A stretch of 49,829 nucleotides of DNA from Dehalococcoidia bacterium (GCA_022450395.1 JAKUQE010000021.1:1-49829), one strand, 5' to 3'. Positions 31,239-40,061 are shown, counted from the first letter of the stretch. Notes: generated by a model not told the origin, from the sequence alone. Translations and numbers: made by a program.

Positions 31239-32282
31239 ATGGACTTTGGACTGTTTTTAGAGTTCCCGCGCCGAGAGGGCGGAACTCAACAAGAAGCGTT
31301 TCAGGAATGCTTCGCGTTGGCGGACGAGGGCGAAGCGCTAGGCGTGGATTCGGTCTGGTTGGCCGAATATCACTTCAACCCCGCGCGCGTGCTTTCCGCT
31401 CCCATAACCATCGCCAGCGCCCTCGCCGCCCGAACCAAGACGGTCAGAATCGGGCTTGCGGTGATCTGTTTGCCCTTGGGGAACCCGATACGCCTGGCTG
31501 AAGAGGTCGCTACTCTGGACCATATAAGCGAGGGCCGCCTGGAGTTCGGCGTGGGCCGGGGCACCTTCCCCAACGTGCATGAAGGTTACAACGTCCCCTT
31601 CAGCGAAAGCCGGGAGCGCTTCGACGAATTCCTTGATGTGATCGTGAAGTCATGGACCACTGAGTCTTTCTCATATGAAGGCAAGTACATCACCTGCAAC
31701 GATCTTTCGGTGCATCCCAAACCGTTGCAGACTCCCCACCCTCCCATCCACATCGGCATCACCTCAGCGGAGAGCTTCCCAATCATGGGGAGCCTAGGCT
31801 ATCCCATACTGATCAACCCGTCACGAGTATTCGCGCTGTCGGAATTGGCCCCTTACATCTCTGAATACCGGAAGGCCTGGCAGAAGGCGGGTCACCAAGG
31901 ACAGGGCAAGGTTGGGTTGCGCATCCCCATCTACGTGGCCGACACCGCCGAGCAAGCCTACGCAGAGCCCAGAGACAGCGCGATGTTGTCGGTGGAGCGT
32001 CTGGGGCAAAGGGTGGGGAGCTACGCCGCCTACGGGGGGACGACGGGAGACTGGCAGGCCGAGTCGGACCGGATTCTGGCAGCGGACTATGACGAATGGC
32101 TGCGAGACAAAGTGGCGTACGGCACTCCGGAGGCGGTAGAGGACCGGTTGCACATTTTGCAGGAAGAACTGGGTCTGGAGCAGATCATATTCGACGTGAA
32201 CTACGGCAACCTAATCCCCCAGGAACGTCAACGCAAGTCCCTGAGGCTGCTCATGGAGAAGGTAGTCCCCAGTTTCAAATAG
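31239..32282 (+). CDS. LLM-class flavin-dependent oxidoreductase
   Basis: 347 residues, CGGAGGTTGTT before ATG. The N-terminus MDFGLFLEFPRREGG, then ADEGEALGVDSVWLAEYHF, and EEVATLDHISEGRLEFGVGR are typical of the luciferase alkanal monooxygenase-like subfamily. PHPPIHIGITSAESFPIMGS is the later substrate-side loop. It differs clearly from the preceding LLM protein, so the two are not recent duplicates. Probably an FMNH2-dependent monooxygenase of unknown organic substrate. Confidence 0.9.
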   Translation: MDFGLFLEFPRREGGTQQEAFQECFALADEGEALGVDSVWLAEYHFNPARVLSAPITIASALAARTKTVRIGLAVICLPLGNPIRLAEEVATLDHISEGRLEFGVGRGTFPNVHEGYNVPFSESRERFDEFLDVIVKSWTTESFSYEGKYITCNDLSVHPKPLQTPHPPIHIGITSAESFPIMGSLGYPILINPSRVFALSELAPYISEYRKAWQKAGHQGQGKVGLRIPIYVADTAEQAYAEPRDSAMLSVERLGQRVGSYAAYGGTTGDWQAESDRILAADYDEWLRDKVAYGTPEAVEDRLHILQEELGLEQIIFDVNYGNLIPQERQRKSLRLLMEKVVPSFK

Positions 32283-32309
32283 CCCCCAATACCCATTAAT
32301 GAAAAGGGC

Positions 32310-33251
32310 TCAGAGCTGGGAGCCGATGAACTGGGGGCGGCCCCTGAGGAACTCGGCCGCAGACTGAGCCCGCTTGCCTTCCACCTGAATCGTCTTCAAC
32401 GCCAAGACGCCCTCGGCGGTGACCACTCCCATCGGTGTATCAGCCGCCGGCAAGGACACGACCCGTCCGGGCGGACCTTCCAGCCCATCGGGCAGCGATG
32501 AGACGGTCACTTCCAACAACTTCATAACGCTGCCCTCCCACTGGGTGAATAAACCGGGCCAAGGCGTATAAGCCCGGGCACGCCGCTCCAAAGTTGCCGC
32601 CGCCACGTCCCAATCGGCCAAACCGTCGCTTCGCTCCAACTTGCGGGTAACCGTGGCCAAAGCCTGGTCCTGAGGACGCGCTTCCATCTCGCCGTTAACC
32701 CAAGCAACCAGACTTTCCAACAGCAACTCGCCGCCCAATGCGAACAGCACTCCGGTAAGCTCTTCCGACGTTTCCTGGGAAGACATCGGGTAACCACGCT
32801 GGGCGACGATGTCCCCGGTGTCCATCCCTTGATCCAGCAACATCAGCGTGACTCCGGTTTCCGCATCCCCTTGCTCGATCGCGGTTACCACGGGAGACGG
32901 ACCGCGGTGCTTGGGGAGCAATGACGGATGAATATTCAAGCAACCGTGGGGCGGAGTTTCTAGGATGGCAGGCGGCAGAAATTTACCGTACGCGGCCACC
33001 ACGATGACGTCAGGTTGGAGTTCAGCCAGTTCACTCTGAACCTGGGGAGAACGCAAAGAGTCTGGTTGATAGACGCTTAACCCGAGATCCAGAGCGCGGG
33101 CTTTTACCGGCGGCATCCCGGTAGTCCGGCCTCTTCCCTTGGGGCGGTCCGGCGGCGTAAAAACGCCAACGACCTGAACGTCTTCAACCGCGACTAGTCC
33201 TTCCAGTACCGGAACAGCAAAGGACGGAGTACCCATGAAAACCAGGCGCAT
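32310..33251 (-). CDS. fmt: Methionyl-tRNA formyltransferase
   Basis: 313 residues from ATG 33251, with GAGGGGG just upstream; a GTG ten codons earlier is less likely. MRLVFMGTPSFAVPVLEGL, then AYGKFLPPAILETPPHGCLN, and the formyl-transfer motif HPSLLPKHRGPSPV with the conserved Asn-x-His ... Asp (QGMDTGDI) define Fmt. It formylates initiator Met-tRNA with 10-formyl-THF. It is divergent from the rpsP cluster. Confidence 0.95.
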   Translation of the reverse strand: MRLVFMGTPSFAVPVLEGLVAVEDVQVVGVFTPPDRPKGRGRTTGMPPVKARALDLGLSVYQPDSLRSPQVQSELAELQPDVIVVAAYGKFLPPAILETPPHGCLNIHPSLLPKHRGPSPVVTAIEQGDAETGVTLMLLDQGMDTGDIVAQRGYPMSSQETSEELTGVLFALGGELLLESLVAWVNGEMEARPQDQALATVTRKLERSDGLADWDVAAATLERRARAYTPWPGLFTQWEGSVMKLLEVTVSSLPDGLEGPPGRVVSLPAADTPMGVVTAEGVLALKTIQVEGKRAQSAAEFLRGRPQFIGSQL

Positions 33252-33392
33252 TTTCCCCCTCGATCCAGGAGTACTTACCACGGCGGGTAAACCAGTGTTG
33301 CCTGTCCGGCGCGATTAACAAGAAGAGACGCTAGATGGCGGAATATCGATTGATGTAGGGTCAGCAACGGCACAGATCACGTTGAATCCGTC

Positions 33393-33422
33393 TTGACATT
33401 AGGGAAAAGCCGTTGCTAGAAT
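33393..33422 (+). promoter_or_regulatory. Strong sigma70-type promoter in the fmt-rpsP gap
   Basis: TTGACA (33393-33398), an 18-nt spacer, then TAGAAT (33417-33422). It precedes a mini-ORF and a long hairpin and could feed the rpsP operon as a second promoter. Confidence 0.7.
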
Positions 33423-33466
33423 AGCTTGACCGCTTTGCGGAATCTTGCTGAAGGAGGTGATGGCTT

Positions 33467-33538
33467 ATGAAAGTTAGTTTAGCACGTAGGGGCGATGGTA
33501 GGCATCTGTCTGGACACGACGAGGTGATCGTAGCCTAA
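33467..33538 (+). CDS. Putative 23-codon leader ORF
   Basis: ATG at 33467 follows AAGGAGGTGAT (33451-33461), a near-perfect anti-16S match, and the frame ends at TAA 33536-33538. The peptide starts MKVSLARRGDGRH and is basic at first. From codon 7 onward it runs into the left arm of the hairpin element at 33487-33601, so it may be a leader peptide or the remnant of a frame cut by that element. It is too short for homology. Confidence 0.4.
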   Translation: MKVSLARRGDGRHLSGHDEVIVA

Positions 33539-33601
33539 CTATCCTTCGTAAAATACGAAAACCCGTTGTCGGGCCCAGGCCAATGTCTACCATCGCCCCT
33601 A
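33487..33601. repeat. Long imperfect hairpin element in the rpsP leader
   Basis: Arms 33487-33505 and 33583-33601 are inverted copies with one mismatch over 19 bp. Pairing continues imperfectly inward (CTGG/CCAG and CGAC/GTCG blocks), and a small perfect palindrome TTCGTA-AAA-TACGAA lies near the apex. The outer end TAGGGGCG is shared with the palindrome at 24642-24669. An 18-bp palindrome lies separately at 33666-33683. No gene is supported in the rest of the 613-bp gap 33282-33894 apart from the mini-ORF. Confidence 0.75.
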
Positions 33602-33821
33602 TAATTCGGAAACTTGGATAGGGGTAATAATCGACAGGTTGGCTGGGCCCGATCCTTTTCATGCTATGCCGGTTAACCGGCATCCACGGAAAATATCTAT
33701 AGATCGGCCTCGGTTGAACGGCATTCCCGTGCCGGCCTCGCTGGGGTTTTTCTTTTGGCTCGATACAAGGCTAGGTCAGGCCGCCAGACGCAATATACGC
33801 ACGGGCTCGACTAAGCTGGAA

Positions 33822-33850
33822 TTGACAACCGAGCCCTGTCAGCTTAGAAT
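33822..33850 (+). promoter_or_regulatory. rpsP operon promoter
   Basis: TTGACA (33822-33827), exactly 17 nt, then TAGAAT (33845-33850). Transcription would begin near 33857, about 38 nt before the rpsP ATG. A ribosome site (TTGGAGGAA) lies in between. Confidence 0.8.
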
Positions 33851-33894
33851 TTCAACTGTGTTACAAGCAATCTTGGAGGAACTTCGGAGACTAG

Positions 33895-34455
33895 ATGTTA
33901 AGAATTCGACTGAGAAGGGTAGGGAAGAAGGGAAACCCATCATATAGAATCGTGGTAGCGGATTCCAGAGCCCCACGAGACGGCGCATATGTAGAATGGA
34001 TCGGAAACTATGACCCCATGGCTGATCCGCCGGCGGTCACCATCAAAGAAGACCGGGCACAGGCGTGGCTTAGCCAGGGAGCTCAGCCATCCGACGCGGT
34101 TGCACGAATCCTTGATTGGAAAGGCATTCTGACCAGGACTCCTAAACAGCGTACCACCGCCACGGCGGTTGAAGAAGAACCCGAGGTAGCGGCGCCCGCA
34201 CCGGCACCGGTGGCTGAAGCGCCGACCCCTGAACCTGAAGCGGACGACACGACGGCAGTCGCTGAAGAAGCAGCCGAGGAACCGGTGGCTGAAGTCGTGG
34301 CCGAAGAATCAGCGGAAGAACCGGTAGCCGAAGTTGCTGCCGAAGAATCAGCCGAAGAAATTTCCGGTGAAGCCGAATCCGCTGATGATATTGATTCTGA
34401 AGATACGGGTGAAGAAACCTCTAAAGATACGCCCGAAGAGGAATCCTCGGAATGA
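33895..34455 (+). CDS. rpsP: 30S ribosomal protein bS16 with long acidic tail
   Basis: 186 residues. The first ~80 are standard bS16: [20 protein letters not shown], then [13 protein letters not shown]. The usual protein is 80-100 residues; here a ~100-residue extension follows, very rich in Glu, Ala, Val and Pro, with two copies of [13 protein letters not shown] (39-nt period) and a Ser/Asp/Glu end. The tail is low complexity and probably disordered and exposed on the ribosome. It overlaps khpA by ATGA. bS16 helps assemble the 30S body. Confidence 0.95.
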   Translation: MLRIRLRRVGKKGNPSYRIVVADSRAPRDGAYVEWIGNYDPMADPPAVTIKEDRAQAWLSQGAQPSDAVARILDWKGILTRTPKQRTTATAVEEEPEVAAPAPAPVAEAPTPEPEADDTTAVAEEAAEEPVAEVVAEESAEEPVAEVAAEESAEEISGEAESADDIDSEDTGEETSKDTPEEESSE

Positions 34456-34679
34456 AAGAGTTGATCGAGTACATCGCCCGGTCCCTGACTAGCAACCCCG
34501 ATGCGGTAGTTGTTACCGAGGAGCAGTCTGAAGGCCGGGTAATACTTCGACTAGAAGTTGCCCCGGAAGACAAAGGCAAAGTCATCGGACGGCAAGGACG
34601 AGTGGCCCAGGCCATGCGGGTAATGTTACGTGTGGCGGCCGTGAAAGAAGATACCCATGCGGTATTGGAGATTGTTTAG
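34452..34679 (+). CDS. khpA: KhpA-type KH-domain RNA-binding protein
   Basis: 75 residues, start overlapping the rpsP stop (ATGA). A single KH domain with the GxxG loop as [16 protein letters not shown] near residues 45-60. KhpA (YlqC) binds RNA, often with KhpB, and is commonly placed between rpsP and rimM as here. Confidence 0.93.
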   Translation: MKELIEYIARSLTSNPDAVVVTEEQSEGRVILRLEVAPEDKGKVIGRQGRVAQAMRVMLRVAAVKEDTHAVLEIV

Positions 34680-34745
34680 ACCAAACTCGATGGCGAACCT
34701 TTGGCCTCTGGGCCAATCTCCAGGTTGGGTGGCGGTGGTTTCGGG

Positions 34746-35246
34746 ATGGACGATTCCTCAAGTATCAACGTAGGCCGCATCCTAGGCCCTCACGGCCTAT
34801 GGGGTAGCGTCCGGATAGAGGTCTACACCGACGTACCCCACCGGTTCGACACCGGAGAGACTCTTTACATCGGCTCGGCGCCGTACCAGGTTTCCAGCTG
34901 TGGCTCCGGCAAACCCAATCAACTTATCCTCACGTTCCATGGGTTAACGACCCATTCTCAAGCCCAGGCGCTGGTCGATCAATGGATCACCGTCCCCATC
35001 TCCCAGACTCCCGATCTGCCCCCGGGCGAGTTCTACCACTTTCAACTGCTGGATCTGCTCGTCTTAACCCAAGACGGCGAAGAGTTAGGTAGGGTCAGCG
35101 ATATCTTGGAGACCGGCAGCAACGACGTCTATATCGTCTCGGGCGAAGGCGGCGAGATATTGATTCCCGCCCTTGCGGACGTGGTTCAGGACATCGATCT
35201 GGAGCGGGGCGTGATGGTAGTTTCATTACCTGAAGGCCTGCGATAA
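34746..35246 (+). CDS. rimM: 16S rRNA processing protein RimM
   Basis: 166 residues from ATG 34746; a TTG start at 34701 would add 15 residues. INVGRILGPHGLWGSVRIEV is the N-terminal signature and GEFYHFQLLDLLV begins the PRC-barrel domain (VYIVSGEGGEILIPALADVV). RimM assists 30S head maturation. trmD and rplS, which usually follow in many bacteria, are absent here. Confidence 0.94.
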   Translation: MDDSSSINVGRILGPHGLWGSVRIEVYTDVPHRFDTGETLYIGSAPYQVSSCGSGKPNQLILTFHGLTTHSQAQALVDQWITVPISQTPDLPPGEFYHFQLLDLLVLTQDGEELGRVSDILETGSNDVYIVSGEGGEILIPALADVVQDIDLERGVMVVSLPEGLR

Positions 35247-35251
35247 TCTCT

Positions 35252-35281
35252 TTGACCCCGCCAAATCGCTAGTGCTACAAT
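35252..35281 (+). promoter_or_regulatory. Promoter upstream of yebC
   Basis: TTGACC (35252-35257), an 18-nt spacer, TACAAT (35276-35281). It lies just past the rimM stop, about 85 nt before the yebC ATG, and would allow separate transcription of yebC-ruvC-ruvA. Confidence 0.65.
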
Positions 35282-35366
35282 CCCGTAACGGCAGCAATCT
35301 TGAGCAGTCCATTGGCTTAGGGAAAGCAGTCTCGGCGACTGGGCCGATATCCAAGGGGGTTTTATC

Positions 35367-36131
35367 ATGTCAGGTCACTCTAAATGGTCCACCATCAAGC
35401 ATCAAAAAGGCGCGGCTGACGCCAAACGGGGCGTCATTTTCACCAAGATTAGCCGGGACATCACCCTGGCCGTTCGGGAAGGTGGCGGCGATCCTGACAT
35501 GAATTTCCGTCTCCGGCTGATGCTGGACAAAGCCAAAAGCAACAACATGCCCCAGGATAGCATCTCCCGTGCGGTCAAAAGGGGCACCGGTGAAGGCGGA
35601 GACGGCGACGAGAAGCTGGAAGAGATCGTTTATGAAGGGTATGGTCCCGGAGGTGGGGCCATCCTGATCCAAGCAGCAACCACCAACCGGAACCGCACGG
35701 CCGCGGATGTACGGTCGACCTTTGCGAAGGGCGGCGGCAATCTTGGTGAAAGCGGCTGCGTGGCTTGGAATTTTGAGACTAGGGGAGTCATTGCCCTGGC
35801 GATAACGGATGAATCCCGAGCAGAAGAACTTGGTCTCATGGCCATCGACGCCGGGGCGGATGACATCAGCATCGAAGACGGTGTGCTTGAGATATTGACC
35901 GCTCCCGAAGTCCTTCTTACGGTGCAGAAAGCGTTGCAAGAAGAAGGTGTCTCTCCCGAATCTTCAGAGATTTCCATGATTCCCAAAACCACCGTAACCC
36001 TGGAAGAAAAGGCAGCCGAACAGACGCTCAAACTGCTGGACAATCTGGAAGACCTGGACGATGTGCAAAAAGCTTACACCAGCGCCGATTTCCCGCCCGA
36101 GGTCTTGGAAAGGTACCGGTCAGCAGACTGA
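35367..36131 (+). CDS. yebC: YebC/PmpR-family protein
   Basis: 254 residues. MSGHSKWSTIKHQKGAADAK is the invariant N-terminus, and EGYGPGGGAILIQAATTNRN marks the second domain. YebC proteins act as transcription regulators or as translation factors that relieve stalling at polyproline. Placement before ruvC-ruvA is the classic arrangement. Confidence 0.96.
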   Translation: MSGHSKWSTIKHQKGAADAKRGVIFTKISRDITLAVREGGGDPDMNFRLRLMLDKAKSNNMPQDSISRAVKRGTGEGGDGDEKLEEIVYEGYGPGGGAILIQAATTNRNRTAADVRSTFAKGGGNLGESGCVAWNFETRGVIALAITDESRAEELGLMAIDAGADDISIEDGVLEILTAPEVLLTVQKALQEEGVSPESSEISMIPKTTVTLEEKAAEQTLKLLDNLEDLDDVQKAYTSADFPPEVLERYRSAD

Positions 36132-36154
36132 TAACCAGGGGAAAATAAAGAAAG

Positions 36155-36676
36155 ATGTTAGTGTTGGGGATAGACCCGGGCACCCTGCGGATGGGTTACG
36201 GTCTTCTTTCGTCGGACCCCCAGCCGGAAGCGGAAGATTACGGGGTAGTCTCTTTGCCTTCCAAGATGCCGTTAGAGCAACGCCTTTATCAGCTTCATAC
36301 CCATATCTTGAACATGATCAGCGTTTTCCACCCTGAGGTTATCGCCGTGGAGAGACCCTTCGTCGGAAGAGGGGAACGTAATTTCCCCGGACCGGCCCTG
36401 GCCGTGGGACAGGCCCAGGCCGTCGTTCTTATCGGGGCCGCCAGCCAGGGGATACCCATCTTCTCCTATTCGCCTGCCGAGATCAAAAGCTCGGTGGCCG
36501 ACTTCGGCGCCGCGTCAAAAGAGCAGATGCAGCAGGTGGTGGCGGCCACCCTGGGGTTGAAGGAAACCCCTGAGTCCGACGCCGCGGACGCCCTGTCGGT
36601 GGGGCTTTGCCATTTAATAAAGAGTCGGTCCGCCGCCGCCCTGCGCCAGGAGATATCCCCGGGTTTTGAGAGGTAG
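36155..36676 (+). CDS. ruvC: Holliday junction resolvase RuvC
   Basis: 173 residues. The acidic catalytic residues are visible: GIDPG (Asp6), VIAVERPFVG (Glu near 70), and the C-terminal ESDAADALSVGLCH (Asp and His). It cuts four-way junctions within RuvABC; ruvA follows by 3 nt. No ruvB is in the window. Confidence 0.96.
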   Translation: MLVLGIDPGTLRMGYGLLSSDPQPEAEDYGVVSLPSKMPLEQRLYQLHTHILNMISVFHPEVIAVERPFVGRGERNFPGPALAVGQAQAVVLIGAASQGIPIFSYSPAEIKSSVADFGAASKEQMQQVVAATLGLKETPESDAADALSVGLCHLIKSRSAAALRQEISPGFER

Positions 36677-36679
36677 CGG

Positions 36680-37264
36680 TTGATCGTTAGCGTCCGCGGT
36701 ATCCTAGAGGCCGTGGGACCCGATTGGGTGCACCTGCAAGTAGGTGGGATTTCCCTGCAGATCTCTGTCCCAGGATCGGACATCAACGATCTGGGCCCAA
36801 CGGGCGGTCAAGTCCGGTTGTTTACCCACCTCCGGATACGTGACGATCAGCCGGTGCTATACGGCTTCTCCTCCACCCATGCTATGCAGTTGTTCCTTAT
36901 GCTAAACAGCGTATCCGGCGTGGGACCCAGGCTGTCGCTGGCCTTGCTCTCCAGTCTGGGCGTGTCAAACTTGCAACAGGCCATCTTCAACGGCGACATC
37001 GCTTCCCTCAGTTCCGCTCCGGGGGTGGGACGGCGCACGGCAGGGCGGATTGCGTTGGAGTTGAAGAGCAAGATCGACGAAGGCGCGGCGGAAATCGGCA
37101 TTTCTGAAGGCTCCGGAGACGGCGCGGTTATTGAGGCATTGATGGCTTTAGGCTACACCGCCGTGGAAGCCCGCCAAGCGGTGAACGGGTTGAAAGACGC
37201 ATCCGACCTTCCGGTGGAAGAACGTATCCGGCTGGCCCTGCAACAGTTCGGCGGCGGGGGCTAG
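36680..37264 (+). CDS. ruvA: Holliday junction DNA helicase subunit RuvA
   Basis: 194 residues, TTG start 3 nt after ruvC. OB domain MIVSVRGILEAVGPDWVHLQ, tandem helix-hairpin-helix segments (LNSVSGVGPRLSLALLSSL and SSAPGVGRRTAGRIALELK), and the C-terminal domain ALMALGYTAVEARQAVNGL that contacts RuvB. It binds junction DNA and loads RuvB. Confidence 0.95.
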   Translation: MIVSVRGILEAVGPDWVHLQVGGISLQISVPGSDINDLGPTGGQVRLFTHLRIRDDQPVLYGFSSTHAMQLFLMLNSVSGVGPRLSLALLSSLGVSNLQQAIFNGDIASLSSAPGVGRRTAGRIALELKSKIDEGAAEIGISEGSGDGAVIEALMALGYTAVEARQAVNGLKDASDLPVEERIRLALQQFGGGG

Positions 37265-37283
37265 GGCTTCTCCTCATTCTGCG

Positions 37284-37310
37284 TTGCTACGACGAGTACA
37301 GGCGTATAAT
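37284..37310 (+). promoter_or_regulatory. Possible uvrB promoter
   Basis: A perfect TATAAT at 37305-37310 lies 42 nt before the uvrB ATG. The best -35 candidate, TTGCTA (37284-37289), has a short 15-nt spacer. No LexA-type box was recognised. Confidence 0.4.
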
Positions 37311-37352
37311 CGGTGTCGCATGAGATTCGGCCATGCCACCTCTTGAGGATCA

Positions 37353-39455
37353 ATGACTGAAATTACCCGCGCGAAAAAATGGGCGGATGCCGGAAAGGAA
37401 ATCAAAGACGTTTGGGCCGCCGGGGCAAGCCCGAAGGATAAGCGATTCGAGCTAGTCGCCGATTTCAAGATGACCGGCGATCAACCTCAGGCGGTGGCCC
37501 GGCTGGCGCAAGGCGTCAATGACGGCGCCATCTTCCAGACCATGTTGGGCGTGACCGGCAGCGGCAAAACGTTCACCATGGCCAACATCGTTCAGGAAGT
37601 CCAGCGGCCGACCATCGTGATGGCCCACAACAAAACCCTGGCCGCCCAGCTCGCCTCCGAATTCAAAGAGTTCTTCCCCCACAATGCCGTCGAGTATTTC
37701 GTGTCGTATTACGACTACTACCAGCCCGAAGCCTACGTGCCCCAATCCGACACTTACATCGAAAAGGACTCCAGCGTCAACGAGGAACTGGATAAGCTAA
37801 GACTGTCTGCCACCACTTCCCTGTTAACCCGCCGGGACGTCCTTATCGTCGCGTCGGTTTCCTGCATCTACGGGCTGGGTGACCCAGAGGATTACTTCAA
37901 CTTAGTTGCCCAGGTAAAGGTTGGGGAGGTTCGGAATAGGCGCCAGTTGGTGCGCCAACTAGTGGACATGCATTACGAGCGCAACGACATGGACCTGTCC
38001 CGTGGAAAGTTCCGCATCCGCGGCGATACCTTAGAAATCATCCCTGCCTACGAAGAGGCGGCGATAAGGGTTCAATTCTTCGGCGACGAGGTGGAGCGCA
38101 TCGTTCAACTGGACCCGCTCACCGGCGAAGTGCTGGCCGACCTTGCTGAAATAGCCATCTACCCCGCCAACCACTTCGTGACCTCCAAGGAAAAACTGGA
38201 AGCGGCCATCGTTGATATCGGTGTGGAATTGGAAGAAAGGCTAGGGGAGATGCGCGCGGAAGGAAAGATACTTGAAGCGGCCAGACTGGAGAGCCGCACC
38301 CACTACGACTTGGAGATGCTACAGGAAACCGGATTCTGCTCCGGTGTGGAAAACTACTCCCGCCATCTTTCCCGCCGGGCGCCCGGCAGTTGCCCATGGA
38401 CGCTGCTGGATTATTTCCCGGAAGACTATCTCATGTTCGTCGACGAATCCCATATGACCCTGCCCCAGGTCAGGGGCATGTACCACGGAGACATGTCCAG
38501 GAAAAAGACATTGGTGGACTTCGGTTTCCGCCTGCCTTCGGCCATGGACAACCGGCCCCTGAACTTCGAAGAATACGAAAGCCATATCAACCAGGTTATC
38601 TACGTGTCGGCAACCCCCGCCGCCTTCGAGATGCAGCGAAGTACGGCCACGGTGGAGCAGGTGATCCGCCCCACCGGCCTGCTGGACCCAACGTTGGAAG
38701 TAAAACCTACTGAAGGCCAGATCGACGACTTGCTGGAACAGATCAAGATCAGAGTCGACCGGTCGGAACGTATATTGGTAACCACCCTGACCAAGCGCAT
38801 GGCCGAGGAATTGGCCGACTATCTCTCGGAGATGGGTGTTCGCAACAACTATCTGCACTCTGACATTCAAACCCTGGACCGGATAGAGATACTTCGCGAC
38901 CTTCGTCTGGGAGTGTTCGACGTTGTAGTGGGAATCAATTTGCTCAGGGAAGGCTTGGACCTACCCGAGGTTAGCCTGGTGGCTATTCTGGACGCCGACA
39001 AAGAAGGTTATCTCCGCTCCAAAACGTCGCTCATCCAGACCATCGGCCGTGCGGCCCGTCACTCTAACGGGCACGTCATTATGTACGCCGACCGGATCAC
39101 CGATTCGATGCGGTCGGCCATCGATGAAACCTACCGGCGCCGGACTATCCAGGATGCGTTCAACAAAGAGCACGGAATCGAGCCCGAGAGCATCCACAAA
39201 GAGGTCCATGACATTACCGAGGGAATCAAAGCCATAGCAGAAAGCCGAAACCGTTACGACGTCGTCCGCAAAGAAATGACCCGCTCCGACATGTACCGAG
39301 TGGTCAAAGACTTGGAAGTGCAGATGAAAGAGGCGGCCAAAAACCTGCAGTTCGAAAAAGCCGCCCAATTCCGCGATGAGATCTACGAGCTTCGGCGGTT
39401 GCTGGTCCTCGAGGAGAAAACCCTGTCCCCGGCGGGGTTTAGCGGCGAGGAGTAG
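37353..39455 (+). CDS. uvrB: Excinuclease ABC subunit B
   Basis: 700 residues. Walker A GVTGSGKT at 66-73; the beta-hairpin region [20 protein letters not shown] near 111-130; helicase motif [10 protein letters not shown]; motif [17 protein letters not shown]; motif [11 protein letters not shown]. The C-terminal UVR motif [20 protein letters not shown] binds UvrC. UvrB is the damage-verifying helicase of nucleotide excision repair. Full length. Confidence 0.98.
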   Translation: MTEITRAKKWADAGKEIKDVWAAGASPKDKRFELVADFKMTGDQPQAVARLAQGVNDGAIFQTMLGVTGSGKTFTMANIVQEVQRPTIVMAHNKTLAAQLASEFKEFFPHNAVEYFVSYYDYYQPEAYVPQSDTYIEKDSSVNEELDKLRLSATTSLLTRRDVLIVASVSCIYGLGDPEDYFNLVAQVKVGEVRNRRQLVRQLVDMHYERNDMDLSRGKFRIRGDTLEIIPAYEEAAIRVQFFGDEVERIVQLDPLTGEVLADLAEIAIYPANHFVTSKEKLEAAIVDIGVELEERLGEMRAEGKILEAARLESRTHYDLEMLQETGFCSGVENYSRHLSRRAPGSCPWTLLDYFPEDYLMFVDESHMTLPQVRGMYHGDMSRKKTLVDFGFRLPSAMDNRPLNFEEYESHINQVIYVSATPAAFEMQRSTATVEQVIRPTGLLDPTLEVKPTEGQIDDLLEQIKIRVDRSERILVTTLTKRMAEELADYLSEMGVRNNYLHSDIQTLDRIEILRDLRLGVFDVVVGINLLREGLDLPEVSLVAILDADKEGYLRSKTSLIQTIGRAARHSNGHVIMYADRITDSMRSAIDETYRRRTIQDAFNKEHGIEPESIHKEVHDITEGIKAIAESRNRYDVVRKEMTRSDMYRVVKDLEVQMKEAAKNLQFEKAAQFRDEIYELRRLLVLEEKTLSPAGFSGEE

Positions 39456-39529
39456 GGTAGCTTAGCTGGGGCAGACTCATCACAACGGATTCCCTACGAG
39501 ATCCCGCCGGGGAACGACCCCCCTATAGT

Positions 39530-39548
39530 CCCCCCTTCGTAAGGGGGG
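39530..39548. repeat. Palindromic repeat, left of the DUF559 gene
   Basis: CCCCCCTT-CGT-AAGGGGGG, an 8-bp perfect stem with a 3-nt loop. It sits 74 nt after the uvrB stop and 51 nt before the DUF559 start and may terminate uvrB. Same family as 28317-28337 and 39988-40008. Confidence 0.9.
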
Positions 39549-39599
39549 ACGGAGTTCGCTGGCTTCGACATTACAAACGTAGGCTCCAGCGGGGTTTAA

Positions 39600-40001
39600 G
39601 TGACCCAATTTTTCAATAAATCCACTGAGAAAGCGAAACGCCGCCGACTAAGAAGCGACTCGCCGACGGCTGAAAATACAATTTGGACAAGTCTACGTAG
39701 AAAAAATATTGCCGGCTACAAATTCCGTAGACAATATAGCGTTGGACCATACGTCATCGACTTCTACTGTCCGGCGCTGAAACTGGCTGTGGAGATAGAC
39801 GGGGACAGCCATTTCATCGGGAATGCCGTCGAGGACGACAAACGAAGACAAGCCTTTATCGAAGCTTTCGGCATACGTTTCCTGCGATTTACCAACCAGG
39901 ACGTTTACGACAACCTGGAGGGAGTCTTAGAATCAATCATCAGAGTGGCCTTAAACAAATCCAAACCAACGTCGAACGAAGAAAAGTCCCCTCCTTCGTA
40001 A
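39600..40001 (+). CDS. DUF559 protein, Vsr/PD-(D/E)XK-like nuclease fold
   Basis: 133 residues, GTG start without an obvious ribosome site. DUF559 motifs: TIWTSLRRKNIAGYKFRRQY near 29-48, YVIDFYCPALKLAVEIDGDS (Asp ... Glu-x-Asp-Gly) near 52-71, with His72, and RFLRFTNQDVYDNLEGVLE. The fold is that of very-short-patch-repair-type endonucleases. The last four residues and the stop codon (39999-40001) are supplied by the palindromic repeat that begins at 39988. With a second palindrome before the start, the gene looks like a cassette inserted between convergent uvrB and the D-glutamate cyclase genes. Confidence 0.88.
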   Translation: MTQFFNKSTEKAKRRRLRSDSPTAENTIWTSLRRKNIAGYKFRRQYSVGPYVIDFYCPALKLAVEIDGDSHFIGNAVEDDKRRQAFIEAFGIRFLRFTNQDVYDNLEGVLESIIRVALNKSKPTSNEEKSPPS

Positions 40002-40008
40002 GGAGGGG
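39988..40008. repeat. Palindromic repeat overlapping the DUF559 stop codon
   Basis: CCCCTCCTT-CGT-AAGGAGGGG, a 9-bp perfect stem, followed by ATTTAGGGGAGGTTT. The TAA stop of the DUF559 gene lies in its apex. Confidence 0.93.
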
Positions 40009-40061
40009 ATTTAGGGGAGGTTTAGCCGCACAGGAGAACGACCCCCGGGACATCTCCCCCG

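Noticed and set aside
30158-32282. The two LLM genes as a recent tandem duplication
   Set aside because: Their motifs and lengths differ through the whole protein, so they belong to different subfamilies.
33487-33601. SRP RNA, tmRNA or another known structured RNA in the rpsP leader
   Set aside because: None of the conserved cores could be found; the structure is better described as an imperfect inverted-repeat element.
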